This document shows positions 61,883 to 64,000 of a stretch of 64,000 bases of DNA, piece by piece. The notes under the pieces are model-generated. The model was not told where the DNA came from and ran no database searches. It saw only the letters and a program-made list of their open reading frames with translations. The DNA lies in contig NZ_QSUN01000002.1 in NCBI RefSeq assembly GCF_003438995.1, positions 310,001 to 374,000 of the forward strand. The letters run 5' to 3'. Source of the DNA: Bacteroides sp. OM05-12. Lineage in GTDB: Bacteria > Bacteroidota > Bacteroidia > Bacteroidales > Bacteroidaceae. Position numbers and translations under genes: made by a program. Numbering within the stretch: the stretch's first letter is position 1; each line of letters starts with the position of its first letter.

Positions 61883-62069
61883 CAGTATAATCAACCTCCG
61901 GCCTTTAGTGGAGAAGCGTGAAGAAATTCTTCCTTTTTCACGTAAAGAACAGAACCTCGTTCAAAGCCCTTTAGGGCTGCGTTTGGTTCTGTTTAGTGAA
62001 AGAGGATGAATTTTAGCTTTGTAACGTTAGCCGGCAGCTTTTGTTTCTTTTCGCTGCCGAAAAGAAAGA
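61883..62069 (+). repeat. 187-bp direct repeat, copy 2
   Basis: Second copy, 54 bp after the first and ending eight bases before the start of the GH78 gene at 62078. Confidence 0.85.
62014..62021 (+). promoter_or_regulatory. Possible -7 box inside repeat copy 2
   Basis: TAGCTTTG fits TAnnTTTG and would give a leader of about 50 nt for the gene at 62078. The -33 box is weak (TTTA at 61992-61995, 18-bp spacing). Confidence 0.3.
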
Positions 62070-62077
62070 AGAACATT

Positions 62078-64000
62078 ATGAAAACCAAAATTACAACCTT
62101 ACTCGGTGCGCTGGCACTAACAGCCACAGCCGCCGCACAAACATGGATCTGGTATCCGGGAGATTACGAAATATGGCTGGGCAACCAGATGAACAACCGC
62201 CGTACGGAACGCGGAGCGTTTTTCCCTCCGTTCTGGAAAACGGATAGCCACTATGTAGTGGTGGAGTTCAGCAAGAAACTCGACCTGTCGCAATCGGAAG
62301 AAATCTTCATCGCCGCAGAAGGAAAGTACAATGTGAAGCTGGACGGAAAGTTACAGTTCGGTATGCCCGAAACATTCCTTCTCCCGGCAGGTAAGCACAG
62401 TCTGAATATCAAAGTGTGGAATCAGGCTACCCCTCCTGCCATTTATGTCAAGGGAAAGACGGTGAACACCGATTCTTCATGGAAGGTGACCTATGAGGAC
62501 AAGGAATGGATTGACGAAAGCGGTAAGGCGAGCGATACTTCCGCTACAGTGTATATGGATGCCGGGTGCTGGAACTTCGACGGAGCTACGCAGAAACCGT
62601 CCGAGTTCTCTTTGAACCGTGAACCGATGCAAGCAGTCTCCCGTAAAGCCGTGAAAGATGGGGAACTGATAGACTTCGGCAAGGAAACTTTCGGATACAT
62701 CACTGTGAAGAACCTGTCGGGTAAGGGACAAGTGAACATCTACTACGGGGAGAGTCCCGAAGAGGCTTTGGATACCGAGTATTGCGAGACGTTGGACAAA
62801 CTGTTGGTAGAACCGGGACAGGTGACGGATCTTGCCGTGAAGGAAACAACTCCGCTTACCGGAGAATATGTCATGGGCAACTCCAAAGCATTCCGTTATG
62901 TATACCTGACGAAAGATGCGGATGTACAGATCGGTGAAGTGGCAATGCAGTACGAGTATCTGCCGGAGGAATATCGGGGCTCGTTCCGTTGCAATGACGA
63001 GGAGATAAACCGTATATGGGACATCGGTGCGTACACCATGCATCTTACCACCCGTGAGTTTTTCATCGACGGTATCAAGCGCGACCGCTGGGTGTGGAGC
63101 GGTGACGCTATCCAAAGCTATTTGATGAACTATTACTTGTTTTTTGACAGTGAAACGGTGAAACGTACTATCTGGCTGCTTCGTGGCAAAGATCCCGTGA
63201 CAAGTCATAGCAATACCATCATGGATTATACTTTTTACTGGTTCTTGAGCGTGTACGACTATTATATGTACACGGGCGACAAGCATTTCGTCACACAGCT
63301 TTATCCGCGTATGCAGACCATGATGGATTATGTGCTCGGACGTACCAATGCCAACGGTATGGTGGAAGGCATGACGGGCGACTGGGTGTTTGTGGACTGG
63401 GCGGACGGCTATCTGGATAAGAAAGGCGAGCTTTCTTTTGAACAGGTGCTTTTCTGTAAGAGTCTGGAGACAATGGCGCTCTGTGCCGGGCTGGTAGATG
63501 ATGAGGCGGGCAAGAGCAAATATACCGGATTGGCTTCTGCATTGCGTGCCAAACTAGAACCTGCGTTTTGGAACGAGGCAAAACAGGCTTTGGTACACAA
63601 TCGCGTTCAAGGCAGACAAAGTGATGCTGTGACTCGCTATGCCAATATGTTCTCCGTGTTCTTTAACTATCTGAACCCGGAAAAGCAACAGACCATTAAG
63701 AATTCCGTACTGCTGAATGATTCTATCCTGAAAATCACTACTCCCTACATGCGTTTTTATGAGTTGGAAGCGCTTTGCGCATTGGGCGAACAGGAAGCTG
63801 TGATGGGCGAGATGAAAGCGTATTGGGGCGGCATGCTTCGTGAGGGAGCTACTTCGTTTTGGGAGAAATATAATCCGGAGGAGACGGGTACACAACATTT
63901 GGCGATGTACGGTCGTCCTTACGGTAAGAGCCTCTGCCATGCTTGGGGAGCAAGTCCTGTTTATCTGCTTGGCAAGTATTGTCTGGGCGTTCGTCCGGTA
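62078..64000 (+). CDS. GH78-family protein, 3' end beyond the window
   Basis: The frame from ATG 62078 is open to the last base (641 codons); the C-terminus is missing. The signal peptide is MKTKITTLLGALALTATAAA. Visible are a beta-sandwich (YVVVEFSKKLDL, YNVKLDGKLQFG), a second sandwich (LIDFGKETFGYITVKNLSG) and the (alpha/alpha)6 barrel (GSFRCNDEEINRIWDIGAYTMHL). The usual DCPxR-x-E motif reads DGIKRDRWVWSGD here (331-343). Asp336 lies where other members have the general-acid Glu. By order it matches BT1001, which I recall as the RG-II chain rhamnosidase. The Glu-to-Asp change is either a subfamily feature or a changed mechanism. Confidence 0.82.
   Translation, partial: MKTKITTLLGALALTATAAAQTWIWYPGDYEIWLGNQMNNRRTERGAFFPPFWKTDSHYVVVEFSKKLDLSQSEEIFIAAEGKYNVKLDGKLQFGMPETFLLPAGKHSLNIKVWNQATPPAIYVKGKTVNTDSSWKVTYEDKEWIDESGKASDTSATVYMDAGCWNFDGATQKPSEFSLNREPMQAVSRKAVKDGELIDFGKETFGYITVKNLSGKGQVNIYYGESPEEALDTEYCETLDKLLVEPGQVTDLAVKETTPLTGEYVMGNSKAFRYVYLTKDADVQIGEVAMQYEYLPEEYRGSFRCNDEEINRIWDIGAYTMHLTTREFFIDGIKRDRWVWSGDAIQSYLMNYYLFFDSETVKRTIWLLRGKDPVTSHSNTIMDYTFYWFLSVYDYYMYTGDKHFVTQLYPRMQTMMDYVLGRTNANGMVEGMTGDWVFVDWADGYLDKKGELSFEQVLFCKSLETMALCAGLVDDEAGKSKYTGLASALRAKLEPAFWNEAKQALVHNRVQGRQSDAVTRYANMFSVFFNYLNPEKQQTIKNSVLLNDSILKITTPYMRFYELEALCALGEQEAVMGEMKAYWGGMLREGATSFWEKYNPEETGTQHLAMYGRPYGKSLCHAWGASPVYLLGKYCLGVRPV

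Noticed and set aside
62041..62247. Short plus-strand frame at the end of repeat copy 2
   Set aside because: It runs out of frame into the GH78 gene, whose signal peptide and domains start at 62078.

Overview
The window looks like the chromosome of a gut-type Bacteroides. The evidence is dense pectin-active CAZymes with Bacteroidota signal peptides, Por-type (T9SS-like) C-terminal tails, BspA-like LRR proteins and AT-rich intergenic regions. No SusC/SusD pair, sensor/regulator, IS transposase, tRNA or rRNA was recognised, so the transporter and regulator of this polysaccharide utilization locus probably lie outside.

Layout. (1) 1-14.5 kb, plus strand: homogalacturonan backbone attack, with a CE8 pectin methylesterase (cut by the window edge), four PL1 pectate lyases, two secreted proteins of unknown function and a stand-alone DUF3826 protein. 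(2) 14.7-26.2 kb: a tight operon matching what I recall of the B. thetaiotaomicron rhamnogalacturonan-II (RG-II) locus BT1017-BT1020: GH43-like lipoprotein, GH143-GH142 fusion, GH78, GH28, methylesterase with C-terminal DUF3826, then a uroporphyrinogen-decarboxylase-fold (URO-D) methyltransferase. (3) 26.4-33.9 kb: GH141, a GH31 without signal peptide, a URO-D methyltransferase fused to a corrinoid-binding domain, and a sodium:solute symporter. (4) 34.0-45.5 kb, minus strand: an unrelated AT-rich surface-protein cluster (four tandem LRR paralogues, a 1588-residue C25 peptidase with FG-GAP repeats, two S74-chaperone proteins). (5) 46.4-48.1 kb, minus strand: a B12-reactivation-domain protein and a third URO-D methyltransferase with a zinc-type HxC...C motif. 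(6) 48.3-64 kb, plus strand: GH95, GH105, GH140, GH78-GH33 fusion, GH127, GH141 and a GH78 cut by the window end, in the order I recall for BT1010-BT1013 and BT1003-BT1001.

How it fits together. The CAZymes cover the RG-II backbone and several side chains (L-galactose, apiose, Rha-Kdo, Dha, aceric acid, fucose/xylose). RG-II carries 2-O-methyl-xylose and 2-O-methyl-fucose, which an anaerobe cannot demethylate with an oxygenase. The three URO-D methyltransferases, the one corrinoid domain and the reactivase together look like a cobalamin-dependent O-demethylation system for released methyl sugars. That is the most interesting proposal here and is an inference.

Regulation. Nine sites share a bipartite element, TGAGTACA-like, then 15 bp, then CGTC (always 23 bp start to start), usually 25-60 bp before a start codon. 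It stands before all three operons that contain methyltransferase genes, including both sides of the divergent 48.13/48.27 kb promoter region. The spacing resembles an ECF-sigma promoter. The minus-strand surface cluster instead has a typical Bacteroidota TTTG-N19-TAnnTTTG promoter, so it is probably not part of this regulon.
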